A DNA stretch of 64,000 nt from Haemophilus_A paraphrohaemolyticus_A (lineage in GTDB: Bacteria; Pseudomonadota; Gammaproteobacteria; Enterobacterales; Pasteurellaceae). The translations under genes were made by a program, and so were the position numbers. Under the pieces are notes generated by a model. It had not been told where the DNA came from. It saw only the letters and a list, made by a program, of their open reading frames with translations, and made no database searches. Of the stretch, positions 35,775 through 42,757 are shown piece after piece. The stretch lies in NCBI RefSeq assembly GCF_003253115.1, contig NZ_QEQF01000002.1, forward strand, positions 1-64,000. Direction: 5' to 3'. Position 1 is the stretch's first letter; the number at the start of each line of letters is the position of its first letter.

Positions 35775-36074
35775 CTAAAAACCGCCTGTTGCCACACGGT
35801 GGCGCATTTCATTAAATCGCTCATTCACTGCCTGCATATCTTGCTCATAGCACACCGCAAGGTTGAGCAGGGCAAAACTGAGTGTCCAGTTGCCGGTGGG
35901 CAATTTGCGCAAAAAGCCTTCGCTTTCTAAAATCGCTGTGGCACGAGTGATATTTACCGGCGTTTCATCAATCGCTTCGCACAAATCCTTATTGCTTAAG
36001 CCGTCCATTGTTCGCCCTTTCAGGGCTTTCAAAATCCGCAACGCACGCTGCGTGCCGTTAATTTTCTCTTTCAT
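35775..36074 (-). CDS. IclR-type winged-helix phage regulator
   Basis: 99 residues: GTQRALRILKAL, LSNKDLCEAIDETPVNITRATAIL, EGFLRKLPTGNWTLS is the N-terminal wHTH of the IclR family without the ligand domain. It is probably an early-operon regulator. It overlaps the 50-codon gene upstream by 4 nt (ATGA). Confidence 0.75.
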   Translation of the reverse strand: MKEKINGTQRALRILKALKGRTMDGLSNKDLCEAIDETPVNITRATAILESEGFLRKLPTGNWTLSFALLNLAVCYEQDMQAVNERFNEMRHRVATGGF

Positions 36075-36223
36075 TGTAAAAATCCTTTCTCTTTCAACCG
36101 TGCCACCGCATTTGGATCACGCATAAACGCTGGCGTGGATAAATCAATTTGGGTAATTGGATCAATTACTTTGTAACCTTGTTTTCTGAGTAGGTAACTC
36201 ATTAGTCTGTTTAACAGTTTCAT
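36071..36223 (-). CDS. Small early phage protein
   Basis: 50 residues (MKLLNRLMSYLLRKQGYKVI at the start) from ATG at 36223 with GGAGAACAAG upstream. Coupling to the IclR-type gene by ATGA supports it as real. No family recognised. Confidence 0.6.
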   Translation of the reverse strand: MKLLNRLMSYLLRKQGYKVIDPITQIDLSTPAFMRDPNAVARLKEKGFLQ

Positions 36224-36307
36224 CTTGTTCTCCTATTGTTTTCTAAAATAAAGAGCAGTTAGATTTTTCGCTGTTTTTTCCAAATTGTTAAAGAGCAGGT
36301 TGCGTGA

Positions 36308-36499
36308 TTAAGCCGCCGCTTTTAAGCCGAGTTTCACGGCGATTTCATGTCCGATACCACGTTTAGCTTTAATCGTGCCATTCAACACGCGGTAAACATA
36401 CAATCGGTCATAACCGTGTTCTCTTGCCCAATCAGCGAAAGATTCACCGCGAGCTTCAAACTCGCTTTTCACCTGTTCAGGCGTTTTAACATTCAGCAT
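36308..36499 (-). CDS. Ner/Cro-like DNA-binding protein
   Basis: 63 residues with a helix-turn-helix built from ESFADWAREHGYDRLYVYRV and GHEIAVKLGL. It is the first leftward gene, divergent from the repressor, which is the position of ner in Mu. AGGAG precedes the ATG. It probably represses both divergent promoters after induction. Confidence 0.75.
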   Translation of the reverse strand: MLNVKTPEQVKSEFEARGESFADWAREHGYDRLYVYRVLNGTIKAKRGIGHEIAVKLGLKAAA

Positions 36500-36548
36500 T
36501 TTTTTCTCCTGTTGTGGTATAATTGATAAACAATCAATAAATCATTTA

Positions 36549-36579
36549 TTACATTTGTAAGATTATATTACATTTGTAA
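36549..36579. promoter_or_regulatory. Repressor operators in the divergent control region
   Basis: The 12-bp palindrome TTACATTTGTAA is present twice (36549-36560 and 36568-36579), centres 19 bp apart, in the 99-bp gap between the divergent ner-like and repressor genes. A possible rightward promoter is TTGATA (36523-36528), 17 nt, TTATTA. Two identical sites on nearly the same helix face suggest cooperative binding by the repressor. Confidence 0.7.
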
Positions 36580-36598
36580 TGTTTTCAAGGGGAAATTT

Positions 36599-37054
36599 AT
36601 GGATTCTTTCAAAGGGAAACTTATTCGCTTAAAAAATGAACTAAATGTGGAAACAGATAAGGAAGTTGCAGAGTATTTGGGAATGACCAATAACGCATTC
36701 ACAGTGAGAAAAAGTCGAAATAGCTTCCCCGAAAAAGAGCTTTTCGCCCTAAAAGCCAAATATCCAGAATTAAACCTTGATATGGATTACATCTTGCTCG
36801 GTCATCGCCATGAAACTTATGAAGCAATGGAAAAAAAAGCGTTAAAAGATATGCCGAAGCCCGATTTTTCAGACAAAACAGGCTTATTGGTGCAGTTATT
36901 TATGCAGTGTGATGATCAAGGGCGTGCGGCGATTTTAAGCGTGGCTCAGACAATGGCGGCAATGGGACAAACTGCAGGAACAACTAACATTTCACAGCAA
37001 TTCAATAACAGCAACATTTCAGGCAGCAACTTTACAGTAAAAAACAACAAATAA
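36599..37054 (+). CDS. Phage repressor with CI-type N-terminus
   Basis: 151 residues. The N-terminal domain is a helix-turn-helix of the Bac_CI_repr type (TDKEVAEYLGMTNNAFTVRKS, FALKAKYPELNLDMDYILLG). There is no peptidase domain. The tail is low-complexity and strand-like, with ISQQFNNSNISGSNF at residues 131-145. A similar stretch starts the next protein. It should bind the TTACATTTGTAA pair and hold lysogeny. Confidence 0.8.
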   Translation: MDSFKGKLIRLKNELNVETDKEVAEYLGMTNNAFTVRKSRNSFPEKELFALKAKYPELNLDMDYILLGHRHETYEAMEKKALKDMPKPDFSDKTGLLVQLFMQCDDQGRAAILSVAQTMAAMGQTAGTTNISQQFNNSNISGSNFTVKNNK

Positions 37055-37563
37055 TGCAGCAATTTAATCACAACATTATTTCCGATAGCACATTCATATT
37101 AAATTACCTTGATGGAATGAATGAAGAAGAGACGAAAGAAGTCTTAACACAATTTTCAGATGAACAACTCCAACAGGCAAAGAAGTTGTTGAAAAAAGAA
37201 TATCGCAGTATTTTTCTTTCACCTTTTACATTTAAATGGTTTTGGATATTGTTGGCGTGCGTGCCACTCTTACCGAGCACAGTAAAATTTGCTCCAGAAA
37301 TGCTGGCAAGTATCTATGCTGATGATCTTATTATGATGATGACATCAGTGCTTGGCACTTTTGCTGTTGTGTTTTTGATATTCATGGGGCTGATGAATTT
37401 TAGTATCGCCAAAATGCGGCTTGATATTGAAGCCATAAACCAACTTTTAAAAGAAAGCCGAAGCCGATTTAAACTTATCGAAAATGAACAGTTTTCCCGT
37501 AAATATCAATACTGGAAGATGAAATATAACGTTAAAAATCAACTAACCGACTATATGGAGTAA
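37054..37563 (+). CDS. Two-TM membrane protein with an N-terminal motif matching the repressor tail
   Basis: 169 residues. Residues 1-20 (MQQFNHNIISDSTFIL) resemble the end of the repressor; a charged linker follows; membrane segments lie at about 62-78 and 91-115; the C-terminus is charged and cytoplasmic in the likely topology. The ATG overlaps the repressor stop (TAATG), so both are made in the lysogen. A role in exclusion or lysogenic conversion is inferred. Confidence 0.6.
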   Translation: MQQFNHNIISDSTFILNYLDGMNEEETKEVLTQFSDEQLQQAKKLLKKEYRSIFLSPFTFKWFWILLACVPLLPSTVKFAPEMLASIYADDLIMMMTSVLGTFAVVFLIFMGLMNFSIAKMRLDIEAINQLLKESRSRFKLIENEQFSRKYQYWKMKYNVKNQLTDYME

Positions 37564-37570
37564 CCAATGA

Positions 37571-37984
37571 ATGAATAAATTACTAGTTGTTGCATTATCA
37601 GCATTTATGCTTACTGCTTGTGGTGAAAGCGATCCGAACGCTCCAACTCAAGATGAGAAAAATACTATTGAATTAGCTTTTATTAACAATATACCAAAAT
37701 CATCAGACTCAGCAATTCGATGCAGAACAAATAAAGTTGCTGAACGTTACTATATAGGGTGTTCGGTAGTAGCCGTTGGAAAACAAAGTAATATTTATTT
37801 GTTCCTTTACAATAAGGATAAAGATCCTATTAAACGTTTCTATGCGTTGAATGGTTCAGCTATGTCTAAGTATGACACATATCTCAAGTCAGAACCTATG
37901 CTCGGTAGTTACAAAGATACTTTTGGCTTGCCAATGGAAAAGGACATTGATTTGAATGTAGTTCTTAATGAATTTAATAAATAG
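37571..37984 (+). CDS. Putative lysogenic-conversion lipoprotein
   Basis: 137 residues with a lipobox LTAC (lipid on Cys17) and two further Cys (CRTN, IGCSVV) that may form a disulfide. It probably sits in a membrane facing the periplasm. The family is not recognised. It is in the accessory block expressed with the repressor. Confidence 0.6.
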   Translation: MNKLLVVALSAFMLTACGESDPNAPTQDEKNTIELAFINNIPKSSDSAIRCRTNKVAERYYIGCSVVAVGKQSNIYLFLYNKDKDPIKRFYALNGSAMSKYDTYLKSEPMLGSYKDTFGLPMEKDIDLNVVLNEFNK

Positions 37985-37993
37985 GAAATAAGT

Positions 37994-38215
37994 ATGAAAA
38001 AATCCCTAAAATACGTCGCTTTCGCCCTACTAGGCGTAGCGGCTGCCGTATTTGCCAAAGAACAATTCCAATGCGAAGGCAAACGCACCTGTAAAGAGAT
38101 GGATAGCTGCGAAGAAGCCCGTTTCTATCTCACTCAATGCGGTGTCAGTAGCCTAGACCGAGACAAAGACGGCGTGCCTTGTGAAAGTATTTGTGGTGGG
38201 AAGAAAAAGAAATAA
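37994..38215 (+). CDS. Excalibur calcium-binding domain protein
   Basis: 73 residues: a signal peptide or anchor (LKYVAFALLGVAAAVFA) and an excalibur motif CKEMDSCEEARFYLTQCG, DRDKDGVPCESIC. The Asp-rich loop is like an EF-hand and the four to six Cys are likely paired in the periplasm. Such proteins occur as phage and plasmid cargo with unknown roles. Confidence 0.75.
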   Translation: MKKSLKYVAFALLGVAAAVFAKEQFQCEGKRTCKEMDSCEEARFYLTQCGVSSLDRDKDGVPCESICGGKKKK

Positions 38216-38231
38216 AGTAAGGAGTTATAAA

Positions 38232-38717
38232 ATGGATATTGGATCAATTACTACAACATTAGACGTTGTTAAAAACGTAGTTCATCAAGTCAATTTACTA
38301 AAGAATTTAACTGACGATATTGAAAAAGCTACCGAAATTCAGCAAGCTAAACAGAAAGCCTTGGAATTAACTAATACCATAATTTCTTTGCAAGGTGCGA
38401 TTATGTCTATGCAAACTGATTATATGCTGTTGCTAGAAGAGAATAGGAGCCTTAAACAAGCTCAAAATGAATTAGAAAACTATCAACTTATTAGTTACCA
38501 AACCGAAAATATCTTAACAGAAGAGGTTTGGGTCTATGAATATATAGGAGATAAAATGCCTAAACATTATTGCTGCCCAATCTGTTTCGAGAATGGCAAA
38601 CGTTCAATTCTTCAGAAAACTAGAAAAAACATTACACTAGCATCTGTTGGAGAATTCTTTGAATGTGGAGCTTGTGAGAAAAAATATCGAATTGGTGGCT
38701 ATGTCAAAAATAAATAA
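38232..38717 (+). CDS. Coiled-coil protein with a C-terminal zinc ribbon
   Basis: 161 residues from the ATG at 38232 (AAGGAG upstream). Residues 1-90 are helical with a coiled coil; the C-terminal part has two CxxC knuckles, CCPICFENGK and ECGACEKK, that form a zinc ribbon. No family recognised. It ends just before the first late-promoter dyad. Confidence 0.6.
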   Translation: MDIGSITTTLDVVKNVVHQVNLLKNLTDDIEKATEIQQAKQKALELTNTIISLQGAIMSMQTDYMLLLEENRSLKQAQNELENYQLISYQTENILTEEVWVYEYIGDKMPKHYCCPICFENGKRSILQKTRKNITLASVGEFFECGACEKKYRIGGYVKNK

Positions 38718-38724
38718 GAATTTA

Positions 38725-38768
38725 TCTAAACCAGTTTAAAATCAGTTCCCACACGCATTAAGTAAACT
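38725..38768 (+). promoter_or_regulatory. Late promoter module 1 (lysis operon)
   Basis: The dyad TCTAAACCAGTTTAAAA (38725-38741) is followed after exactly 21 nt by TAAACT (38763-38768). Three other copies with the same spacing precede late operons at 46195, 51377 and 57603. No -35 is present, as expected for an activator-dependent promoter. The predicted start is near 38775. Confidence 0.75.
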
Positions 38769-38801
38769 CCAGTTATCAAGTATTCCTTTGATAACTGGAG
38801 T
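38766..38801 (+). terminator. Terminator-like hairpin overlapping late promoter 1 and the lysin SD
   Basis: A 14-bp perfect stem (38766-38779 with 38788-38801) is followed by seven Ts and then the lysin ATG. The left arm covers the -10 and initial region; the right arm contains GGAG (38797-38800), the only Shine-Dalgarno for the lysin. Transcripts coming from upstream would terminate or hide the SD, while transcripts started at the late promoter lack most of the left arm. Confidence 0.75.
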
Positions 38802-38807
38802 TTTTTT

Positions 38808-39353
38808 ATGGCTAATCCCACCATCACCAAAATCGTGATTCACTGCTCAGCCACGCAAAACGGCAAGCAGTTACGCACCACCACTCAAACCGCCGCACAA
38901 CGTATCGACGACTGGCACAAACAGCGTGGCTTTCAGCGTTTAGCGGGCAACTACAAGCAATTCAATCCGCACTTACAACATATTGGCTACCACTTTGTGA
39001 TTGACACCGACGGCACGGTCGAAACTGGTCGCAAAGAGGGCGAAACAGGCGCACACGTTAAAGGGCATAATCTAAACAGCCTTGGCATCTGCTTGGTCGG
39101 CGGTATTACCAAAGACAAACGCAATCACGGCGAATATACGGAAGCCCAATGGAAAGCCCTGCACCGCTTGCTTCGCCAATTAGAAGCCAAATATCCCAGT
39201 GCTCGCATTTGTGGACATCGTGATTTAAGCCCCGACCTCAACGGCGACGGCACAATCACGCCAAACGAATGGATTAAAGACTGCCCGTGCTTTGATGTGT
39301 GGAGCTGGCTGGATAGCGAAGAAATCGTGAATGTTGAGCATTTATTTAAATAA
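38808..39353 (+). CDS. N-acetylmuramoyl-L-alanine amidase (endolysin)
   Basis: 181 residues, amidase_2 (T7-lysozyme-like) fold. Zinc ligands appear as KIVIHCSAT (His), CGHRDLSPD (His) and KDCPCFD (Cys). GYHFVIDTDGTVETGR is the conserved strand region. No signal peptide or SAR segment, so a holin must release it. It is the first gene of the lysis operon. Confidence 0.92.
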   Translation: MANPTITKIVIHCSATQNGKQLRTTTQTAAQRIDDWHKQRGFQRLAGNYKQFNPHLQHIGYHFVIDTDGTVETGRKEGETGAHVKGHNLNSLGICLVGGITKDKRNHGEYTEAQWKALHRLLRQLEAKYPSARICGHRDLSPDLNGDGTITPNEWIKDCPCFDVWSWLDSEEIVNVEHLFK

Positions 39354-39445
39354 ATCTCCCCTAACCCCTCTTTACAAAAGAGGGGAACGGTAAAACGGAG
39401 AAAAAATAGCCCCCTTCTTTAGAAAAGAGGAGCTGGGGGAGATTT
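39352..39445. repeat. 36-bp dispersed repeats D and E as an inverted pair
   Basis: Copy D (39352-39387) is in plus orientation and copy E (39410-39445) is inverted, separated by 22 nt. The pair can fold into a long hairpin between lysin and the next gene. Copy D is the best match to the family consensus. Confidence 0.8.
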
Positions 39446-39464
39446 GAAGAATACGGAGAACACA

Positions 39465-39557
39465 ATGAAAAAATTAAGCAATAACGCCAAAATTAGCCGT
39501 GCAATCAATAAAGGTCGCACGGTCGCTCAATGGTTTTACTTACGCTGGAGTTACTAA
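39465..39557 (+). CDS. 30-residue basic lysis-region peptide
   Basis: MKKLSNNAKISRAINKGRTV followed by AQWFYLRWSY; ATG preceded by CGGAGAACACA. Its stop overlaps the next ATG (TAATG). A basic peptide with an aromatic end beside a holin gene; function unknown. Confidence 0.5.
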   Translation: MKKLSNNAKISRAINKGRTVAQWFYLRWSY

Positions 39558-39781
39558 TGGCGCTCAAAGAATTGATTACCAATGACAACGGTCGCCTTTC
39601 TACTACCGCCTTTATCCAGTTTTTCGGGGCGTTATTGATGGCTGGCATTTTGGTATATGCCGTCTGGCTTGACCGCGCTTATGTAGGCGAACTCTTTACT
39701 ACCTTCGCCCTATTTTGCGGAGGTGGCGTAGCAACCAAAGGCTTTGCCAATGCGTTAAATAATCGGGGGCGAGAAGAATGA
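39557..39781 (+). CDS. Holin-like protein (DUF2644 type)
   Basis: 74 residues from ATG at 39557. Two hydrophobic segments (about 19-39 and 46-62) and a charged N-terminus fit a small class-II holin; the pattern LSTTAFIQFFGALLMAGILVY is known from Pasteurellaceae Mu-like phages. It lies between lysin and spanins. Confidence 0.65.
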   Translation: MALKELITNDNGRLSTTAFIQFFGALLMAGILVYAVWLDRAYVGELFTTFALFCGGGVATKGFANALNNRGREE

Positions 39782-40035
39782 TGGCTTACTTAATTTTAGG
39801 TGGGGTTGCGGTGGTTTTGGTCAGCGGTGCGATTGCCTGTTACAAAATTCGCAAATCTCAACAGGAAATCGACCGCTTGTTTAAGCAAAACGAGCAACTG
39901 CAACAAGAAAAAGTGGTGGCTCAAACCCAAGTGAAACATTTTGAAACGAGAAAAAAGAATGAAGAAAACAACCGCACTTCTGATCGCAATGGGCTTATTG
40001 ACCGCTTGCAACAGTCGGGTGATCTCCGTGATTAA
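39778..40035 (+). CDS. i-spanin (Rz-like, DUF2681)
   Basis: 85 residues with an N-terminal membrane anchor (AYLILGGVAVVLVSGAIAC) and a periplasmic coiled coil rich in Gln, Lys and Glu. It overlaps the holin-like gene by 4 nt and contains the o-spanin gene in another frame, the normal Rz/Rz1 arrangement. Confidence 0.75.
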   Translation: MMAYLILGGVAVVLVSGAIACYKIRKSQQEIDRLFKQNEQLQQEKVVAQTQVKHFETRKKNEENNRTSDRNGLIDRLQQSGDLRD

Positions 40036-40162
40036 CCCCAGCTGTTCGGGCTTTGGTGTAATCAAGGCAAGCCGTCAAGACACCACAGAAACGCTCCGTC
40101 AAATTGCGGTGCATAACGCGACCTATCGGGAAATCTGCAAGGAGACGAACAATGACCATTAA
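39959..40162 (+). CDS. o-spanin (Rz1-like lipoprotein), nested
   Basis: 67 residues from ATG at 39959. Lipobox LLTAC (lipid on Cys17) and a short periplasmic part. The start lies inside the i-spanin gene in the +1 frame and the gene extends past its end. Together the two should fuse inner and outer membranes at lysis. Confidence 0.75.
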   Translation: MKKTTALLIAMGLLTACNSRVISVINPSCSGFGVIKASRQDTTETLRQIAVHNATYREICKETNNDH

Positions 40163-40460
40163 CGTGGAATTTTGGCACTTGGTCGGGTTGCTGCTTTCAT
40201 TCTTAGGTTGCTGTTTTGGCTTTGCCAAGATTTTAGTATCGCAGTTTCAAAATAGTTTGAGTGAACGCCACCAAAACCAGCTCAAAGTCAATGACAAAGT
40301 GGAAGAGCTGGAAAAGCAATTCAATCAAATGCAGTCGAGTCTGCCGCTTGTTTATGTCCTGCGTGATGACTACATTCGTGGGCAAACGGTGCTGGAAGCC
40401 AAAATGGACGCCCTACACAAAACCTTAAGTGATTTATACAAAATGGAGAGTGCAAAATGA
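40152..40460 (+). CDS. DUF2730-type membrane protein (Mu gp25-like)
   Basis: 102 residues from ATG at 40152. One N-terminal membrane segment (FWHLVGLLLSFLGCCFGFAKI) and a helical periplasmic or cytoplasmic part. It occupies the place of Mu gp25. Overlaps with both neighbours indicate a tight operon. Confidence 0.65.
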   Translation: MTINVEFWHLVGLLLSFLGCCFGFAKILVSQFQNSLSERHQNQLKVNDKVEELEKQFNQMQSSLPLVYVLRDDYIRGQTVLEAKMDALHKTLSDLYKMESAK

Positions 40461-40759
40461 TGGAAAAAGCCCGCCGAGAAGGTATGCGTTGGCACTTGCT
40501 CAATACTTTACACAAAGCCATGCCATACACCACCAGCGAACAATTTTTGCGTGATGTGATGGCAGGTATTTACCCAAATGTAACACCGCACGAAATCCGT
40601 CAGCAGTTGGAATATCTTTCTGACCGTAAACTGGTGGAACTGACCAAGCAACCGCACGGCGTATGGTTTGCCGATATTAACCGCCTAGGCGTGGACATTG
40701 TGGAATACACCATCGACTGCCAAGCTGGTATCGCCCGCCCTGAAAAGTATTGGGCGTAA
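40457..40759 (+). CDS. Mu gp26-like phage protein
   Basis: 100 residues with a winged-helix look: TTSEQFLRDVM, VTPHEIRQQLEYLSDRKLVEL, VWFADINRLG. It is placed directly before the small terminase gene, as gp26 is in Mu. DNA binding is inferred from the fold only. Confidence 0.65.
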   Translation: MMEKARREGMRWHLLNTLHKAMPYTTSEQFLRDVMAGIYPNVTPHEIRQQLEYLSDRKLVELTKQPHGVWFADINRLGVDIVEYTIDCQAGIARPEKYWA

Positions 40760-40795
40760 GGGCAGCCTTGAGCGAACAAGAGAGGAAAAAAGAGT

Positions 40796-41344
40796 ATGGC
40801 TCCCCGTTCAAGTATCGAAAAATTGCCCGAAGATGTCCGCCGCTGGCTAGAGCGTGCCTTAACCGAGAACGGTTTTTCAGGCTATGTGGAACTGGAAAAC
40901 CTACTGCGTGAAAAAGGCTATCAAATTAGCAAGTCGGCAATTCATCGCTATGGCAAACAAATTGAAAGTCGCCTGAAAGCGATTAAAGACGCGGCAGAAG
41001 TGGCAAAGCTCATTACCGAGCAGGTGGACGATGAGGGCGATAGCCAATCGGACGCCCTAATGCGACTGGTGCAGACGGATTTAATGAATTTGCTGATTGA
41101 AGCCCGCAATGTGGAAAGCCTAAGCGTAAAAGACCGCCTAAAAGCACTGGGTATGATCGGCAAAAATATCGCGTCAATGACCACGGCGAGTGTGAAGCTG
41201 AAAGAATATCAAGCGGAACATAAAGCTAAAGTGCAGGCAAAATTAGATGAACTCGCGCGCACCGCCGATAAAGACGGCACAGACCTGCCAACCCTTGAGC
41301 GTGTGCGACAAAGTATTTTGGAAGTCTATGGCATCAACCAATAA
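40796..41344 (+). CDS. Small terminase subunit (DUF3486, Mu gp27-like)
   Basis: 182 residues. An N-terminal HTH (LPEDVRRWLERALTENG, YQISKSAIHRYGKQIE) and a helical C-terminus typical of DUF3486. It recognises phage DNA for packaging with the large subunit, whose start it overlaps by 17 nt. Confidence 0.82.
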   Translation: MAPRSSIEKLPEDVRRWLERALTENGFSGYVELENLLREKGYQISKSAIHRYGKQIESRLKAIKDAAEVAKLITEQVDDEGDSQSDALMRLVQTDLMNLLIEARNVESLSVKDRLKALGMIGKNIASMTTASVKLKEYQAEHKAKVQAKLDELARTADKDGTDLPTLERVRQSILEVYGINQ

Positions 41345-42635
41345 CACCGTTCTCTACGATTACCAAAAACGCTGGCTACAAGATGACAGCCGTTTCAAAG
41401 TGGCAATGTTTGCCCGACAAACAGGTAAAACCTTTACTACCACACTTGAAATCGTACTGGATTGTTTGGCTCACGAAGCCAAAGGCGAGAAAACGCGCTG
41501 GGTTATTCTGAGCCGTGGCGAACGCCAAGCCAAAGAAGCGATCAACGAAGGCGTGAAAGTTCACTTAAATGCAATGGGCATTGTGTGTGAAATTATGGAA
41601 GTGCCGTTTAGCCCTACGCTTAATGCGTTAGAAGTGATTTTCCCCAACGGCTCAAAAATCACCGCATTACCGGCTAATCCTGACACCGCACGTGGTTTCT
41701 CGGCGAATGTGTTTTTGGATGAGTTCGCTTTCCACGCTGACAGCCGTGAGATTTGGAAAGCTCTGTTTCCCGTGATTTCTGCAGGTTGGAAACTCCGCGT
41801 GGTTTCCACACCAAACGGCAAAGGCAATAAGTTCTACGAATTGATGACCGATTTGGAAAACACCGAATGGTCACGTCACCAAACCGATATTTATCAAGCG
41901 GTGGCAGACGGTTTACCGCGCAACATCGACCAGCTCCGCAAGGGTTTAAACGATGAAGACGCATGGGCGCAGGAATTTGAACTCAAATGGTTAGATGAAG
42001 CGTCAAGCTGGCTCTCTTTCGATTTGATTGACAGCGTAGAACACCCAGACGCAGGCAAGCCTGAACTTTATCAAGGCGGTTCCTGTTTTGTGGGGATGGA
42101 TATTGCCGCCCGCAACGACTTAACCGTCATTTGGGTGTTGGAGTTGATCGGCGATATTTATTGGACGCGAGAGCTCATTACACTCAAACGCGTGCCGTTG
42201 CGCGAGCAGTTGGAAGAACTTAACCGTGTTATGAAACAATATCACGTAGTAGGCGGAAACCTCGACCAAACCGGCATGGGTGAAAAAATGGTAGAAGACG
42301 CTCAGTATGAACACGGCAAGCGTATTCAAGGCACGCTCTTTAACGTATCTACCAAACTCAAAATGGCAACCATCGGCAAAACCACTTTTGAAGATCGCAA
42401 AATTCGTATTCCGCAAGGCAACCGAGATTTGCGAGAAGATTTGCACAAACTCAAGAAAATCACCGGTGCCAACGGCATTCCACGCTTCACCGCTGAAAGC
42501 GATAGCAACGGCCACGCCGACCGCACGTGGGCGTGCTTTTTGGCATTAACCGCTGCCACCGAAGCGGTAATGCAACCCGTGAAAGCCCATAGTCGCAAAC
42601 CAAGAGCTAGCCGAAAATTAACGAAAGGATATTAA
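41328..42635 (+). CDS. Terminase large subunit (Mu gp28-like)
   Basis: 435 residues from ATG at 41328; longer frames starting at 41247 add only gp27 overlap. Walker A is ARQTGKT (29-35), Walker B FLDEF, and the nuclease domain starts at FVGMDIAARNDLTVIW. It drives headful packaging from the integrated phage end. Confidence 0.9.
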   Translation: MASTNNTVLYDYQKRWLQDDSRFKVAMFARQTGKTFTTTLEIVLDCLAHEAKGEKTRWVILSRGERQAKEAINEGVKVHLNAMGIVCEIMEVPFSPTLNALEVIFPNGSKITALPANPDTARGFSANVFLDEFAFHADSREIWKALFPVISAGWKLRVVSTPNGKGNKFYELMTDLENTEWSRHQTDIYQAVADGLPRNIDQLRKGLNDEDAWAQEFELKWLDEASSWLSFDLIDSVEHPDAGKPELYQGGSCFVGMDIAARNDLTVIWVLELIGDIYWTRELITLKRVPLREQLEELNRVMKQYHVVGGNLDQTGMGEKMVEDAQYEHGKRIQGTLFNVSTKLKMATIGKTTFEDRKIRIPQGNRDLREDLHKLKKITGANGIPRFTAESDSNGHADRTWACFLALTAATEAVMQPVKAHSRKPRASRKLTKGY

Positions 42636-42637
42636 CC

Positions 42638-42748
42638 ATGATCGCATTTGTAACTTTAATCATTTCTGCCGCTGTGCTAATTTTTTACGACAAACCGTTT
42701 TGGTGGGTATTTTTATTGCTTGCCATCTTTGTGGATTATAAAAAATAA
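42638..42748 (+). CDS. 36-residue membrane peptide between terminase and portal genes
   Basis: Two short hydrophobic stretches separated by YDKPFWW. The ATG follows AAAGGAT with fair spacing. No known counterpart in Mu; a small accessory protein. Confidence 0.5.
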   Translation: MIAFVTLIISAAVLIFYDKPFWWVFLLLAIFVDYKK

Positions 42749-42757
42749 GGAAAGTCA

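Noticed and set aside
41247..41327. 27-codon N-terminal extension of the terminase large subunit
   Set aside because: It lies inside the small terminase gene, is not terminase-like and lacks an SD; ATG 41328 gives the expected start.
42120..42515. 131-codon frame on the minus strand opposite the terminase gene
   Set aside because: It is antisense to well-conserved terminase coding sequence and has no SD or recognisable product.
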